A stretch of 64,000 bases of DNA from Pratylenchus scribneri (GCA_030063045.1 JAQSEB010000137.1:1984001-2048000), one strand, 5' to 3'; shown: positions 44,225-61,287, counted from the first letter of the stretch. Made by a program: numbers and translations. Notes: a model not told the origin generated them from the letters alone.

Positions 44225-45908
44225 TCAATGGAATGATCGTCCAAATGAAGGTGAATTTTGAAGGACACGTCGACGTTGTTCCTCAAATCTTCGTTCCATT
44301 TCATCGAGCAGAGTTGGTGTAAAACGTACAACCAATTTGACGGTTCCTTTCGCATGTTTCAGTAATTTCACCGCCGTTTCATGATTTTCCCTTTCAACGT
44401 TTATTCCATTCACCGCAATCAATTGGTCGCCTCGCTTCAATCCTCCATGCAAATCGGCAACACCTCCTTCAAAATAGGAATATAAAATAATTTTTTTGTT
44501 CGAATTATTGTTTTTTTTATATTAGAAATCTATTGTTAAATGTATAAAAATGCATAAATGTTGGGATTAAACTAGAAAAAGATAATTTCCTTTGAGAGGA
44601 TTCGAACCCGAGATCTAAATTTTGGTTATACCTCTAGGCCAAAAAAAATTGTTTTTGGTAAAAATATGTCAAAAATGCACTAAAAGTGATATTCTTGCCC
44701 GATAAAAATTAACTACCGCTAGGCGGATTCGAACCCATGATCTAAATTTTTTAAAAAATAAATGTTTTCCCACTGGACCAAAAAACTCTTGAATTGTGAA
44801 ACCATTTTTAACCATCCTAGGAATTAATTTTCCCGTCCTTAAAATGCTTAAAATATTTAAGCCGGAAAAATAATTTCTTCGAATTGGATTCGAACCGCAA
44901 CCTAAATTTTCTACTAAACTGGATGATGAAAATTTTTAATTTTTTGACAAAATCTTTAATAAATCTTAGTCAGCCTTAAATCTAGCCCTAATAATCTAAC
45001 AAAGCCGTAGCATCCGATTCAACAAAAAAAAACTCGGTAGAAAAAGCACTTTTCTAATAAAAATTTTAATAATTTATATTGAGAAACCTGGTATAATCCG
45101 TGAAACATAAATTGGCGAATTCTGCTCCTTTCCTCTGAATAAATTTTTATTAAATAAAATAATTATTTCCGCATACCCCATAACATTGAATCCCAATCCT
45201 TGATCGGTTTTTGGCAGCTCAATGACCCTTGGATGGGCGGCTCCCTCTGCGGCCGAGAAAATTGCCACCGTTGATTTCAGCGCAGCATCGGCCAATATCT
45301 GTAATTGGGAGTAAATTTTTACTAATTAAATCATTGAAATTTCCCAATTTTGTGTTAAAAATAACCTTTTGGCTAAATTGGACTCTTTTTTAATGTCTTT
45401 CCTGTATTAAAGCCTAGAAAAAATGATTTTCCGCCAATGGGAATTGAATCCTTGCCCCTTGCAATAAAAAGGAGGGATTCTACCACTGCGCCAATTATGT
45501 CTGATATTCTATCCTCTCATTTTATTAATAAATTAAATGGCTTTATAATGCTGATTTTTTACTCGAAAAATTGTGGATAAATACAATGATTTCATTGTCA
45601 AATTAATATTTTCTTTAAATATGAACCTCTTGTGGAATTGTTTCGTCATTTATTCCATCGGTAGAATTTAATTGATGTTGACAAACATATTCGTAAACAT
45701 TTCGAATGGAATTGAAGAACGGGGATTGCAAATTGCGTTGTAATTGCATTAAATTGGGAAGTGCATTTGCATTTTCGGGCACTTTTGCAAAATGATTGAT
45801 CAATTCATTTATTCGTTGAAGATCTTTTCAAAATATTATTCAAAAAGTAATATTGAATTAAATCATAAAATTTTTACCTCGATCCATGTTTGAAATCGAA
45901 TTTTCCAT
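44225..45908 (-). CDS. lin-7: LIN-7 (Veli/MALS) L27-PDZ scaffold protein
   Basis: Cell-junction and synaptic scaffold that pairs with LIN-2 (CASK) and LIN-10 and binds receptor C-termini. Five exons in phase: 45908-45878, 45823-45627, 45298-45177, 45134-45088, 44466-44225; 212 residues, normal for LIN-7. The L27 domain is in exon 2 ([20 protein letters not shown]). The linker [12 protein letters not shown] leads into [20 protein letters not shown], the PDZ carboxylate-binding loop, followed by [29 protein letters not shown] and KLVVRFTP. Intron 3 is only 42 nt. Introns 2 and 4 carry tRNA-like modules. The start ATG at 45908 gives [11 protein letters not shown], close to the family N-terminus. 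Confidence 0.95.
44592..44652 (-). repeat. tRNA-like (A/B-box) module 1 in lin-7 intron 4
   Basis: Minus strand has A-box-like TGGCCTAGAGGTATA, then about 20 nt later B-box GGGTTCGAATCC. Preceded by a run of T on the minus strand. Confidence 0.55.
44708..44785 (-). repeat. tRNA-like (A/B-box) module 2 in lin-7 intron 4
   Basis: Minus strand has TGGTCCAGTGGGAAAA (A-box-like), AATTTAGATC shared with module 1, and GGGTTCGAATCC. Confidence 0.6.
44876..44936 (-). repeat. tRNA-like module 3 in lin-7 intron 4
   Basis: Minus strand AAAATTTAGGTTGCGGTTCG then AATCC; the A-box half is weak (CATCCAGTTTAGTAG). Confidence 0.5.
45425..45505 (-). repeat. tRNA-like module 4 in lin-7 intron 2
   Basis: Minus strand TTGGCGCAGTGGTAGAATCC (a clear A-box context) and GGATTCAATTCCCA (B-box variant) about 30 nt later. 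Confidence 0.55.
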
Positions 45909-46191
45909 AATGAGAATTATTCGACTGATTATTGATTTTTTTTTGCTAAATTTAATTAAATTATGTGAAGCAATTTTTTTTTGTTAACAAAAATAAAATA
46001 AAATTTAAGTATTGAAATTTGCCTGTCTTAACAAATCTCTTTGAAAAATTAATTTGTATCAAATAAATCCGCATAATTTTATCAAAAATTTAATGTGTAT
46101 AAAATAAATGAGATTTTGGAAAATAAATAGCATAAAAGTAAGTCAATTTTATTAGCAGAATGTTCCGTTCATCCCAATTACCCATCCGTAA

Positions 46192-47753
46192 TTATTTCTT
46201 CATAATTTTGCTGGAACATGTTGGTTCATCTTCTCCACCATTATTTGACAGCTTCCTCTTCTTTCTTTGTTCAATTTGATCATTGCAATTCAATTCAATA
46301 TTGTCGCCAACCTTTAATTATTTTTTTTTGTTATTTTTTTGAATGGTGTTTAATTTAAAATCTACATTGGTAATTTTGATAATTTTTTTTTATTATATTA
46401 TCAACTAATTATTATATTTTTCTGATCATTACCTTTCGCTTTTGAATTTTGATCCCAGCAATTTGATCGAATCCGCCATTTGCATATTGCACAAAAACAT
46501 CGAATACATATTCCCCACTAGTTGGAATATTGGCCAATGTGAATTCCAATTTGTAGTCACCAAAAATTGTTGGACCTCTAGACGAGTCTTCCAACCATTT
46601 CTTTTTGGGTTTCGCTGTTTTTGCTGACAAAATGTGGAAGTTATTCTTGTCAAAATTCATCCATTTTCCAGCTTCATACAAAACCTCCTTTTTTGCCTCC
46701 AATATGTTGCCACTTTGTTCAAATGAACCATTGTATTGGTTCAATGATATTTTAATATCCGACAAAGACTGAATTGAAAAATGATTTTAAAAAATTCCAC
46801 AATTTTTTGCCATAAAAATTATTTTTTGATAAATTTTGTGAGAATATTCTATGATTTTATCAGAAAATAATTAAATTAATTTTCTTTTAAAAAATTTTAT
46901 AATTTCGCTATAAAATTTTTAAACCTGCATTTTCCATCGTCTGAACTCCAATGTCCAAATTTCTTCCGAATTATCCACCATCAAATAAATTTTGAACCAA
47001 TTTTTCTTGTCCTTGTTAACCAAAATCAAATTCAATTCATAAATATCATCCCATTCTGCCTCATAAATTTGCAAAATTTGGCCATCTTCCGTTTTCAATT
47101 CAAAACAATCATCAATTAAAAATCTATCTCCCATCTGTTGATATTTCTTCTTATCAAATAATGGCTTTAAGAATGTTGGAACTGGAATTGGTGCCTTTTC
47201 AAAACTGATATAGGCATAATCTAGCATTGTTTGTGTTGAGCTGAAATTATTTTTGAATAATTAAAAATGATTTTATCCAAATACCCTGAATTTGTCAAAT
47301 ATAGAAGCAATTTTTCCACGAAATTTTCTGGCACCCCAACAATACTGCCTTCCAAAAATAATTGCCGATCCGATGTCAACCAAGTGCCATAACGCAAAAA
47401 TGCATCAAATTGTGGTTTCCATTCAAAGTCGTAGTTAACCACTATTCCAACATCATCATCCTCATCTTCTTCTTCCTCCTCCTCCTCCTCATCATCATCA
47501 CCGGCTAATATATCGGCATATTCTTTGAGAGACTGGAAAAAATATTAAAAATTAATTTAAATTCTCAAGATTTGTAGAAAACCATTTTAAGTCGTTCAAT
47601 GGTTCGACGAATTCTGGGCGAATTATTTTGATAAATTGCCCGAGTGGGAACATTCACCAAAACATAGATTGCATCGACTAACGGCAAACATTTGTGTATT
47701 TCGCTGAGCAATTCAGGCGGTAATCGTCGTCGGTATTCCAAATTGTTTTCCAT
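46192..47753 (-). CDS. Fast-evolving F-box-like nematode protein
   Basis: I do not recognise a named family. Five exons in phase: 47753-47583, 47532-47285, 47240-46925, 46768-46433, 46311-46192; 396 residues. The N-terminus RRRLPPELLSEIHKCLPL is F-box-like, followed by VDAIYVLVNV and a basic helix. Exon 2 encodes a strongly acidic tract (GDDDEEEEEEEDEDDD). Exons 3-4 encode a beta-rich region in which residues such as FEKAPIPVP and YVFDVFVQYANGGFD could form an F-box-associated domain. The C-terminus is basic with a likely nuclear signal (QRKKRKL). A shortened copy lies directly upstream at 47896-48321. Possible role: SCF substrate adaptor, by inference from the N-terminus only. Confidence 0.7.
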
Positions 47754-47895
47754 AATTTAATATTGATGGATTGTTTTTGTTTTAAATTTAGGTAGCTGTG
47801 TTAAAAATTAAATTTAATAATTTAAAGTTAATTATTTATGAATATAAAATATAAAAGGATTGCAATTGTTTAGCTTCAACAATTTTTAAAAATTT

Positions 47896-48321
47896 TCATA
47901 AAAAACTGGAATAATTTTTATCAAAAATTCTGGGCAAAACAAATGTGAATGAGATTATAGAAAATAAATAGCATGAAATCAAGTCAATTTTAATCGGGGA
48001 ATTTTCTCTTTTCATCCCAATTATCCATCCATAATTATTTAATGCATTTCTCTTCTTGCCCAATTCAATTTGATCATTGCAATTCAATATTATCGTCAAT
48101 CTTTAATTAATTTTAATAAATTTGTTAATTAAAATTTTTTAATTTATTGTTAATTATTTTAAACCGTTTTGAGTCGTTGAATATTTCGGTGCATTCTGGT
48201 CGAATTATTGATAACAAATGTCTTGGAAACATTCATCAAAACATAGAGTGCAATGTCTAATGGCAAGAATTTATGCATTTCCACAAGCAATTCAGGTGGC
48301 AATGGTCGACTTAATGTTGTC
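47896..48321 (-). pseudogene. Internally deleted copy of the neighbouring F-box-like gene
   Basis: Exon 1 equivalent at 48321-48162: MTTLSRPLPPELLVEMHKFL, VLMNV, then IQRLKT and a GT at the same position as the neighbour. Only about 70 nt further on comes sequence matching the neighbour's last exon and 3' flank (ATTGAATTGCAATGATCAAA, AATTGGGATGAA, CATGCTATTTATTTTC). Exons 2-4 are missing. A tandem duplicate with a roughly 1.2-kb internal deletion is the simplest reading. It may still be transcribed. Confidence 0.75.
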
Positions 48322-48353
48322 ATATTGCAAAGTTGTTGTTGTATTTTTATCAA

Positions 48354-48816
48354 TTGAAGCTAAAAATTAAAAAACCATTTATTAATAATAAATAATTAAA
48401 ATTATGCTTATTTTGAACATTATCGAATCATAAAAGTCTAACAAGATAAATAATTATAATTATTTATTGGATAGTTTTAAAGCTTTATTTTGTAAAATAT
48501 TTATTTACGGATTTGAACCGATTTATTGATTGAATTTGGATTTAAAAAATTTAATTGCTAGTTGACTAAATTTTATATAGAAAAGGAATGTGTGGATGGA
48601 ATAAAAAATGACAGAATATCAAAACAAATGCACATAAAAAATAAATACAAAAAATGTGTTTGGTAATTTGGGACAACAAATTGGAGGGTGGAGGCGCGTC
48701 TTTGGATGGAGAGCAGCACACTGTATTGTGAAAATGTAATAATACCCAAAAATGAACAATGAATTATTATCACTGCGAATTTGTTCTTCCTCTTTCGTCT
48801 TTCCTTTTTCTTCTCT
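48354..48816. other. Intergenic AT-rich region
   Basis: Between the deleted F-box-like copy and the ERO1 stop codon. Nothing recognisable beyond the ERO1 3' flank. Confidence 0.5.
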
Positions 48817-50807
48817 TCATAATTCAGTCTTTCCCGTCATTTCCTTCCGGAATTGATTAATTTCCCAAATACTCGACGCATAACGGCCAAAACTTTGGAA
48901 CAGTGCGACCACATCATTCCTAATTGGAAGAGGAGGCATTAAATAAATTTGTAAAATTTGAAACCTTGTGAGTTTAAATGGTGCAATGTCCGTTGGATTG
49001 GTGTTTAATGAACCACCGCCGTTATTCAGGCCATTTCTTGGCAAATCGGCAAACAAAATTTTCAGCGCTGTTCCCATTCCATGTGTTTGCACTTTTCCCC
49101 AGAGTCGACATTTATCGCATCCAACCTTAAATTAATAATTTTAGTTAAAATATTCTGAAAATAATTTCACTCACGCAATCCATAATGCGTGAAATATTCC
49201 AAAAATGTTGGCGGAATTCCTCTCGCAACAATCGGGCATCGGATTCTTGGAAATTCTGCGAAATTTGTCAAAATTATTTAAATAATTACAAATTTAATGA
49301 ATAAACCGAAAAGAGTTGTGTCTCATCAAATTGATTTGGGAATTGTTTGAGCAAATCGAATAAATGTTCCAAAGCCTGGTGCACTTCAACATCGTCCTTA
49401 ATCATTTTATTTCTCATTTTTTCCTCCATTTCACCATTCACCTTTTCATTTCCCGTATAAAATAATTGGCCTTTCTGAATGTAGGGAGCCGCCTTGACCA
49501 ATGCTCTCAACTCCAGCATATATGTGAAATAGATGTTTTTGAGTCGTTCGGGCCCTTCCTTGCTCCATTTTGTGCCAAATCTGTCTTCGAACATCTGCAA
49601 AAAAAATTTCAATTTGTAATCCAAAAATTGTTTTTGAATGTAATTTTGCGATTGTAATTGTAATTAATTTTTTTATTATTAGGTTAATTTACCTTGGAAT
49701 TCCTGTACCAAGTTCCTTCGCCAAATGCCGTTGTGGCTGGTCTATAATTGTGAGCGGCGATTGAAATTGTGATGGCCGAATGCAGACTGGAAATTAGCTG
49801 ATAGAAAACCCTCTTCTCTTGGCACATTCCTGAATCGTCTAATTTAATTAAAATAGCAATTATTAAATTTTTTACCAGTTTGTGTTGGATTGAGAAGGAA
49901 ATTCTTGTCGAATTTTGGATCTGGCCTGCAAATATGATTTGTAATTTATTTAATAACATTAAATTCGAACTTGAAACAATTTTCACTGTAAATGCATTTC
50001 CAAACTTTCAATGCCGAATTCCCTTTAAAGCCTGTGTATCTTTCTGGGTTTTTTGCCAAATTTACATAGTGCATATCATTGGAATGTTCATCGGAAACAA
50101 TAAAAATTACATGAAAAGTCAAAACCAATAAAATTTTACCTTCTACCTCGCAGAAATTGTTGCAATTTGTTTCGGCTTCAAAAATATCCAGCTCTCTCAA
50201 TTGTGCTTTGTCGACATCGCTCAATGAGGCATCCAATGGATCGAATTTGTTGCTTTCTTGACCACCATTTGTACAAATTTCACCACCTTCTTGTGGACTG
50301 CCATTTCCATTCTAAAATAATAAAATGATTTATTTCGAATTTATTAAATTTTTATTGAAATGAATAATGCACACCAAACTAACACTCGCATTTGGTTCGT
50401 TTCCCTGCCGCCGATCAACCGACACAATTGCTGGCTTTCTCAATGCGATTGGTACTTCCTCATCACAATAATCGATTGTACATTTTTTGGATGAACATTC
50501 GCCGGAATCATCGTCCCAAAATGGACATGGTTTTGCCATATTAACCTATGAAAATTCGTAAAATTTTTAAAATCTTCCATTTTCTTAAGTAAACCTTGTA
50601 GAATTTGAACGGTTCTTTCTGCAGAATTGATTGTAATGCCGGATAAATTTTGGCATTGTTGAAAACATCAATTGATTTTTCGTTACAAATGCAATTGTCA
50701 ATAATCTCGCCAATTTTGCAAAAACATGTTGAGTGAGGACTATTGAATTGTGATAAAATTGGTAAAATAAGTAGAAATACAACAAATAGATAAATCAGTT
50801 TGTTCAT
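48817..50807 (-). CDS. ero-1: ERO1, endoplasmic reticulum oxidoreductin
   Basis: FAD-dependent sulfhydryl oxidase that reoxidises protein disulfide isomerase in the ER lumen. Nine exons in phase: 50807-50595, 50545-50375, 50311-49971, 49925-49876, 49838-49693, 49594-49307, 49255-49175, 49125-48965, 48919-48817; about 501 residues if the 48-nt insert at 50139-50092 is removed. Visible: signal peptide ([19 protein letters not shown]), shuttle cysteines in [47 protein letters not shown] (flavin-binding helix), [16 protein letters not shown], and the active-site [20 protein letters not shown] (CxxCxxC) followed by ALKILF. All hallmark cysteines are present. The insert in exon 3 behaves like an intron but lacks an AG (see findings). 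The exon 5 start could instead be 49829. Confidence 0.93.
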
Positions 50808-51359
50808 CCTTAAAATGAAATATCAATTTTTGGTTCAATTAAAATAAATTGAATAGTAAAATATTTTAACAAATTTGCAACGTCATTGTCACGTCAATCA
50901 TAATCATATTCACTTTTACTTTCGCAAGGCAAGCTTTACTAATTGGAAATCTAATCTCAAGGTTTTTAGACCATTTTGTTAACTAGCGATTTTGCTTAAA
51001 CGCGAGGACGAGAGGGCATTCAATATTTTTAATTTTATTTCAACCTAACCTCTCCATTTTATGTACTATTTTTATTCAAACATGTGCGTGCCAAGATTTT
51101 TTTTCATTAACGAAATCTCTATTTCTTAGATTTTCATTTTCATTTTTAGTTCCAATTCCATATTCCAACTCTAATTCTATATTCTAATTCTGGGTTCATC
51201 ATCATCATCTTCTTCATCTTCTTCATTATCTTCATCTTCTTCCTAATCATCTTCTTCTAAATTTTAAGTTAAGGCCTCCTTACGACGAAATTTTCAAAAA
51301 ATTAGTAAAATTGTTAAATTAAAATTTGTTTAATTTTACAGTGAAATCATGAATCAGAA
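50808..51359. other. Divergent region between ERO1 and the M16-like fragment
   Basis: Presumed ERO1 promoter. A CATCTTCTTCATC-type simple repeat lies at 51200-51260. I looked here for the missing 5' exons of the M16 gene (HxxEH zinc-binding motif) and found none. Confidence 0.5.
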
Positions 51360-52751
51360 ATGGAGCGAATAATCGATCAGCAGCGCAAAAATTTATTCTA
51401 CCCAAATGGTTCAAGCTATGCGGCTGACACCGGTGGAAGGCTGAAAAATCTGCGGGAATCGTGTTCACTGGAGAAAGTTCGCCAATATCATCGACAATTT
51501 TACCATCCAAATAACATGGTTTAATCAATAAATAAAAATAAAATAAATTCGTAAATTTAAGTTTATAACTGTCAGTGGCATTGTCGATCATGGCCAATTG
51601 TTGGGCGCAATTGAGAAGGTGGAAGGCCGATACCTCGACCGAATACCAAAGAATTTCCAACGCCCTTTTCAAACGAGACTACCCGAAATTGAACCGAAGA
51701 AGAGCCGAATTATTTGTCCAAGTGATGATGAAACAGTCGGTAAGTACCGATTTTAATTTACACTGACCAAAAATAAAATTGTGATAGACATTTTAATTAG
51801 ATAAGAATGGCCATATCTCAGCCTATAGGCATCCTAGAGCATTAAATTATGGCTCATTCGATTCAGCATGGTCGATTTAATTGGGAAAATTCTAATTCTG
51901 GCCAGATTTGATACAGTTATAAAAATGTTAAACCGCTTTAAAAACCCAAAATTGCTATAACTTTTTCCATTTGATTCGTCATGGTTAATTTATTGGAAAA
52001 TGCTAATTATGGCCGGATTAATTCAATTTTATAAATTAAACCGTATATTAAAACCCACAAAACCAATAAAATAAAATCGATTTTAAATTGAGATCTTCTA
52101 AACAAAACTGACCCTAACGAATCGAATGAGTTGAGCAGATTAAGGCTGTACGAAGATAAGAATATGCCGAAATCAAAATCGGCTAAAATTTAAATTCATT
52201 AATTTAAATATATTTAAGGAGTTTTTGAAATGTCTTGGCGAGGCCCTCCGGCAACCAAAACCAAGGAAACTGTGGTAAGTGAAATATTCGTCCATAAACA
52301 TTCTTTTTAATTCAAAAATTTTTTCAGTTGAAAATTTTGGACGATGGAAAATTGGACGAGGCACAATTTGAAGCGGCAAAACGGTCGATGGTTTGCGAAC
52401 TTGTCAATGGACAAAGCACCGTGAAAACGACACCAATGTCGGCGATGTTGGCCACAATTCGAAATGTTGGACCAAATTTTACACAGTTAAGAGAAAAATT
52501 ATTTCAATTTATATTTTATAAAATTCAGAGAATTATGCAATCGAATTTGGACGGCCCGAATGGATGATGTTTTGGGCAAAGGTTCGCCAGCAATTCGCCA
52601 ACTCTTTGACGATGCCAAATCCATTCGTTGCATTGCACTGAATCCATCGCGAATTGATGAAGTGAACTTTGAAAGTGTTGAAATTTGCAAGCTGACAATT
52701 CCAAACACAGCCGGAATTTTGATTCAATTTTTTAATTTATTAGTTTTGTGA
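51360..52751 (+). pseudogene. Truncated M16 (C05D11.1-like) metallopeptidase fragment
   Basis: Five segments in phase (51360-51518, 51562-51739, 52219-52274, 52328-52485, 52529-52751) give about 257 residues; C05D11.1-type M16 proteins are near 1,000. The first part (SSYAADTGGRLKNLRES, VRQYHRQFYHPNNMFITVSG, VDHGQLLGAIEKVE) and SWRGPP match the middle of such proteins. The next part (AQFEAAKRSMVCELVNGQ) and the end (NRIWTARMDDVLGKG, LNPSRIDEV) match regions much nearer the C-terminus, so both the zinc-binding N-terminal half and an internal block are missing. The first exon has a TGA in its frame just after the apparent acceptor (51342-51344). Best read as a decayed or truncated copy. Repeat D fills the second intron. 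Confidence 0.65.
51780..52185. repeat. Repeat family D, copy 2, in the M16-like fragment
   Basis: GCATGGTCGATTTAATTGGG, AACTGACCCTAACGAATCGA and AGATTAAGGCTGTACGAAG match the copy at 14220-14570. It fills most of the intron 51740-52218. Confidence 0.65.
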
Positions 52752-53080
52752 TATTATTCAGTTTTTATGTTTTTTTTTTTCATATTAATTCTTCACATTT
52801 TTTCATATTTTAATTCTTAATAAAGTTATTAAAGCGTTTTTTTGGGTAATCTATTTTAATATATCTATCAGAGTCATATTAGAGCCATTTTCCTTAGATA
52901 CTTATCGGATATCTGTAGATTTATATACACCCCTAAATACATCCTATATTCTCCTAAGATAATTAGTTAAAATTGATATCATTACACAAAATATTTATTC
53001 CAATGTGAAAAAATTTTAATTAAAAAATTGTGTGGAATGAAAATGAATATTTTAGGGTCACATATAAAATTAATGTTCAT
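52752..53080. other. Convergent intergenic region
   Basis: 3' flanks of the M16-like fragment (plus) and PRP4 (minus). AATAAAG at 52820 is a plausible poly(A) signal. Nothing else seen. Confidence 0.5.
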
Positions 53081-58723
<5,643 letters not shown>

Positions 58724-58964
58724 CAATATTCAATTTAGTAATTGTATGAATTTATTGAATGAATCTTTCTAAAATAAGATTTAGATTTATTGCGCGGCCA
58801 TTTGGGCTAAAATTTTTTCCTTGAGGCCATTGTTCGATTTGATGATGCATTTATCTATTTACTTTCCCAAAATGGGCTTTCGAACAATGCAAAATCGAAT
58901 ACTAATAAGCATAGAAAAGAAAAATAGACGCATTTTTATAATATTTTATCGCAAAAAAATGATG

Positions 58965-59135
58965 CCATAAAAATGCCATATTTTTTAATTGAAATTGCCA
59001 TATTTTTTTCACTTGGAGACTTGGCAACCCTGGGGAGGGATGCGTTTTTTTCCTTTTTCCACTTTGCAATAAAAAAGTAGCATCTCGCCAAAAATTGTTC
59101 AATTTTTGCACATTTTGCTGCCGAAAAGTTGTTTA
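58965..59135 (+). repeat. Inverted repeat flanking the F-box/LRR gene, left copy
   Basis: Includes CACTTGGAGACTTGGCAACC, GGGAGGGATGCG and TTTTGCTGCCGAAAAGTTGT; the partner in inverted orientation is 61660-61835. Confidence 0.88.
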
Positions 59136-59289
59136 AAACCGCTATAGTTTAAAGTTTATAGACATGTTAAACTTGTTTAAGGGTTTTCGAATATGCTAAT
59201 TCTGAAAATATCAGAGGTTTTTTGGTTTTTGAACCTTTTAAATGGTTGAAAACTGGTTTGATGAGTTTGAAAAATAAATAAAAAATTTA

Positions 59290-59475
59290 AACTCGTTCGA
59301 TTATTCGATATTCAAATAAAATTACTCAATAATTTTTTTCTCCAAATTGATTTAAACGCAATTGAAGGCTAACCATAAACAAATAATAAATAACAAAATA
59401 AAACAAATAAAATATTCATCCGGTTTTTGCCCAAAAAATCTCAATTTGTTCGTTCTATTCCATCCACCAATCGTC
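59290..59475 (+). repeat. Direct repeat flanking the F-box/LRR gene, left copy
   Basis: Shares TCGATATTCAAATAAA-like, AACAAATAATAAATAACAA and TAAAATATTCATCCG blocks with 61370-61545 in the same order and orientation. Confidence 0.85.
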
Positions 59476-59545
59476 CAAAAATGATCTGTGCAAAAAATGA
59501 ATAAATAATTATTTTCCCCTTTCATTTATATTATCCCCAAATTTC

Positions 59546-61287
59546 TTACGGGTTGTTCCCTCCGTCGATCGCTTCTTTGATCAATTTCTTCAGCACCAAA
59601 TTTTCACATTTTCCTTCGCACATTTTCGGTCTCCAATCAACAGCAGTGTCAAATTGTGGCAAATCGTCGGGCAAAATATATTTGTGATAACGATGCTCGT
59701 GCTCGTAGAAGTGAACATAAATTGTGATTTTCCTTCCAATTGCCAGATGCTTTTCAATCAAAGAAAAAAATGAAGTAAGCTCGGCATTTGAGGCAGGCAT
59801 TTTGCAATGCAGTGATTTTAAATTCTGAAATTAGATCAGTAAAAAGTCAGTAAAAAGTAATGAAAACTTACTGGAAATTGGCCAAGCAGTTTTTCGATGA
59901 GATTCGAGGAGGAAGGAAGAACGAGTGAACGAATGTCCAAATGCTAAATTGGTTTATATCAATAATTTATTTCTATTTAAACCTGAATCGATTTATTTGG
60001 CTGTTCAAATAATAGCTCAGGAAGAAATTGACTAGCATCCACTGCTGAGGAGGGAAATTGAATTGGAATTCGAAGAGTCAAAGAATTGAGGGAATCCGGA
60101 ATTTGGAAAGCATTTCGAGTGGACACATTGAGGTGAACCAAATCAGGACGACCTCGACAGATATTTGACAGAGTTTCCTTAAATTTATTAATAAATTAGA
60201 GATAGAATATTTATTTATTGTATAGAATATTGCTTTAAAATTTAAAGTATAAACACTAATTCTAGAAATTTATTTAAAAATATTTAAATTACCTCTGAAC
60301 AATAACAATGTCTAGCAATACGGAGTGCTTTTAAATTTGGCAATCCACAGATGACATTTTGCAATGAAGTTTCATTTTGAATTTTATCGATGTCCAAATT
60401 GAGATAAACCAAACTGGAATAATATTTATTATTGATTTACAAAATTATTTTCGTTTTTTAAACCTTTGAATATTTCCAATGGCCAAGATCGCATTTGGTG
60501 TGAGTATGCCGAAATAGTCAATTGCAAAATGAAGAAGTTTCAAATTCTTGCAATCTTTTGCGGCATCCAATACAGGAATTGATAAATCTCTGTTTAATTG
60601 GTCCAACAGTGAAAATGATTTCAAATTGTTTGGCAATTTTGTTGGTAATGTTCCAGTTTTAGTAGAATAATAGAGATGTAAGTTCAGGTGTTCCAATTTG
60701 GAGGATTCATTCTCAAGCAATCCGCGCATATTTGGATGATAGTCCTAAAAATTAATAAAAATGAATTTTATTTTGTCTAGATTTAAACCGTTTTATCGAG
60801 AATGAATGAATAAAGTTGCTGGCCAAACAAATCGGCAATTGAATTCACTGCGGGTCCTTCCAATCGGCATTTGGATAATTTCAGATGTTTTAATTGTTTC
60901 ATTTGATTTGCCATTTGGTTGACCATATATTCATTAATGTTTTGGTTTTCAGCAATTTGCTTCATATATTCAAGCCATAATTCCTCCAACCATTCTCCCC
61001 ATCGATACAATACAAGGCCGAGGGTTTGGTGGTCAATCTGTAAAATAAAACTTATTTTGATGCCAAAAATTTTTTATAAAAAATTGACAAACCAATGGCA
61101 ATGGACAAATTTTGGTTCTGTCCCAATCCAAAACTGTTTGACGCCAATGCTTGCAAATTCGTTGAAGTTGAACTTTATAATAGAACTCATCGATTTTGGA
61201 AAATATCATAGCCTAAATACAAAATATAAGCATTAAATGAAAATTAGCACAAACCAATAATTCCGGTGGAAGCTCATTGATATTCAT
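59546..61287 (-). CDS. F-box and leucine-rich-repeat-like protein
   Basis: Candidate SCF ubiquitin-ligase substrate adaptor. Eight exons in phase: 61287-61255, 61212-61093, 61037-60789, 60744-60464, 60413-60293, 60177-59983, 59943-59872, 59824-59546; 449 residues. The N-terminus MNINELPPELLAMIFSKID plus VQLQRICKHWRQTVLDWDR is a classical F-box. It is followed by degenerate LRR-type segments (MKQLKHLKLSKCRLEG, KLEHLNLHLYYS, KNLKLLHFAIDYFG, LVYLNLDI, LKALRIARH, VHLNVSTR, LDIRSLVLPSS, NLKSLHCK). The C-terminal approx. 70 residues form a separate mixed domain (ITIYVHFYEHEHRYHKYIL). The substrate is unknown. The gene is flanked by inverted and direct repeats, suggesting past local duplication. Confidence 0.85.

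Larger units (their letters stand above)
58724..59545. other. Region between PRP4 and the F-box/LRR gene, carrying duplicated segments
   Basis: 58965-59135 is an inverted match to 61660-61835; 59290-59475 is a direct match to 61370-61545. Includes the PRP4 promoter and the 3' flank of the F-box/LRR gene. Confidence 0.75.
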
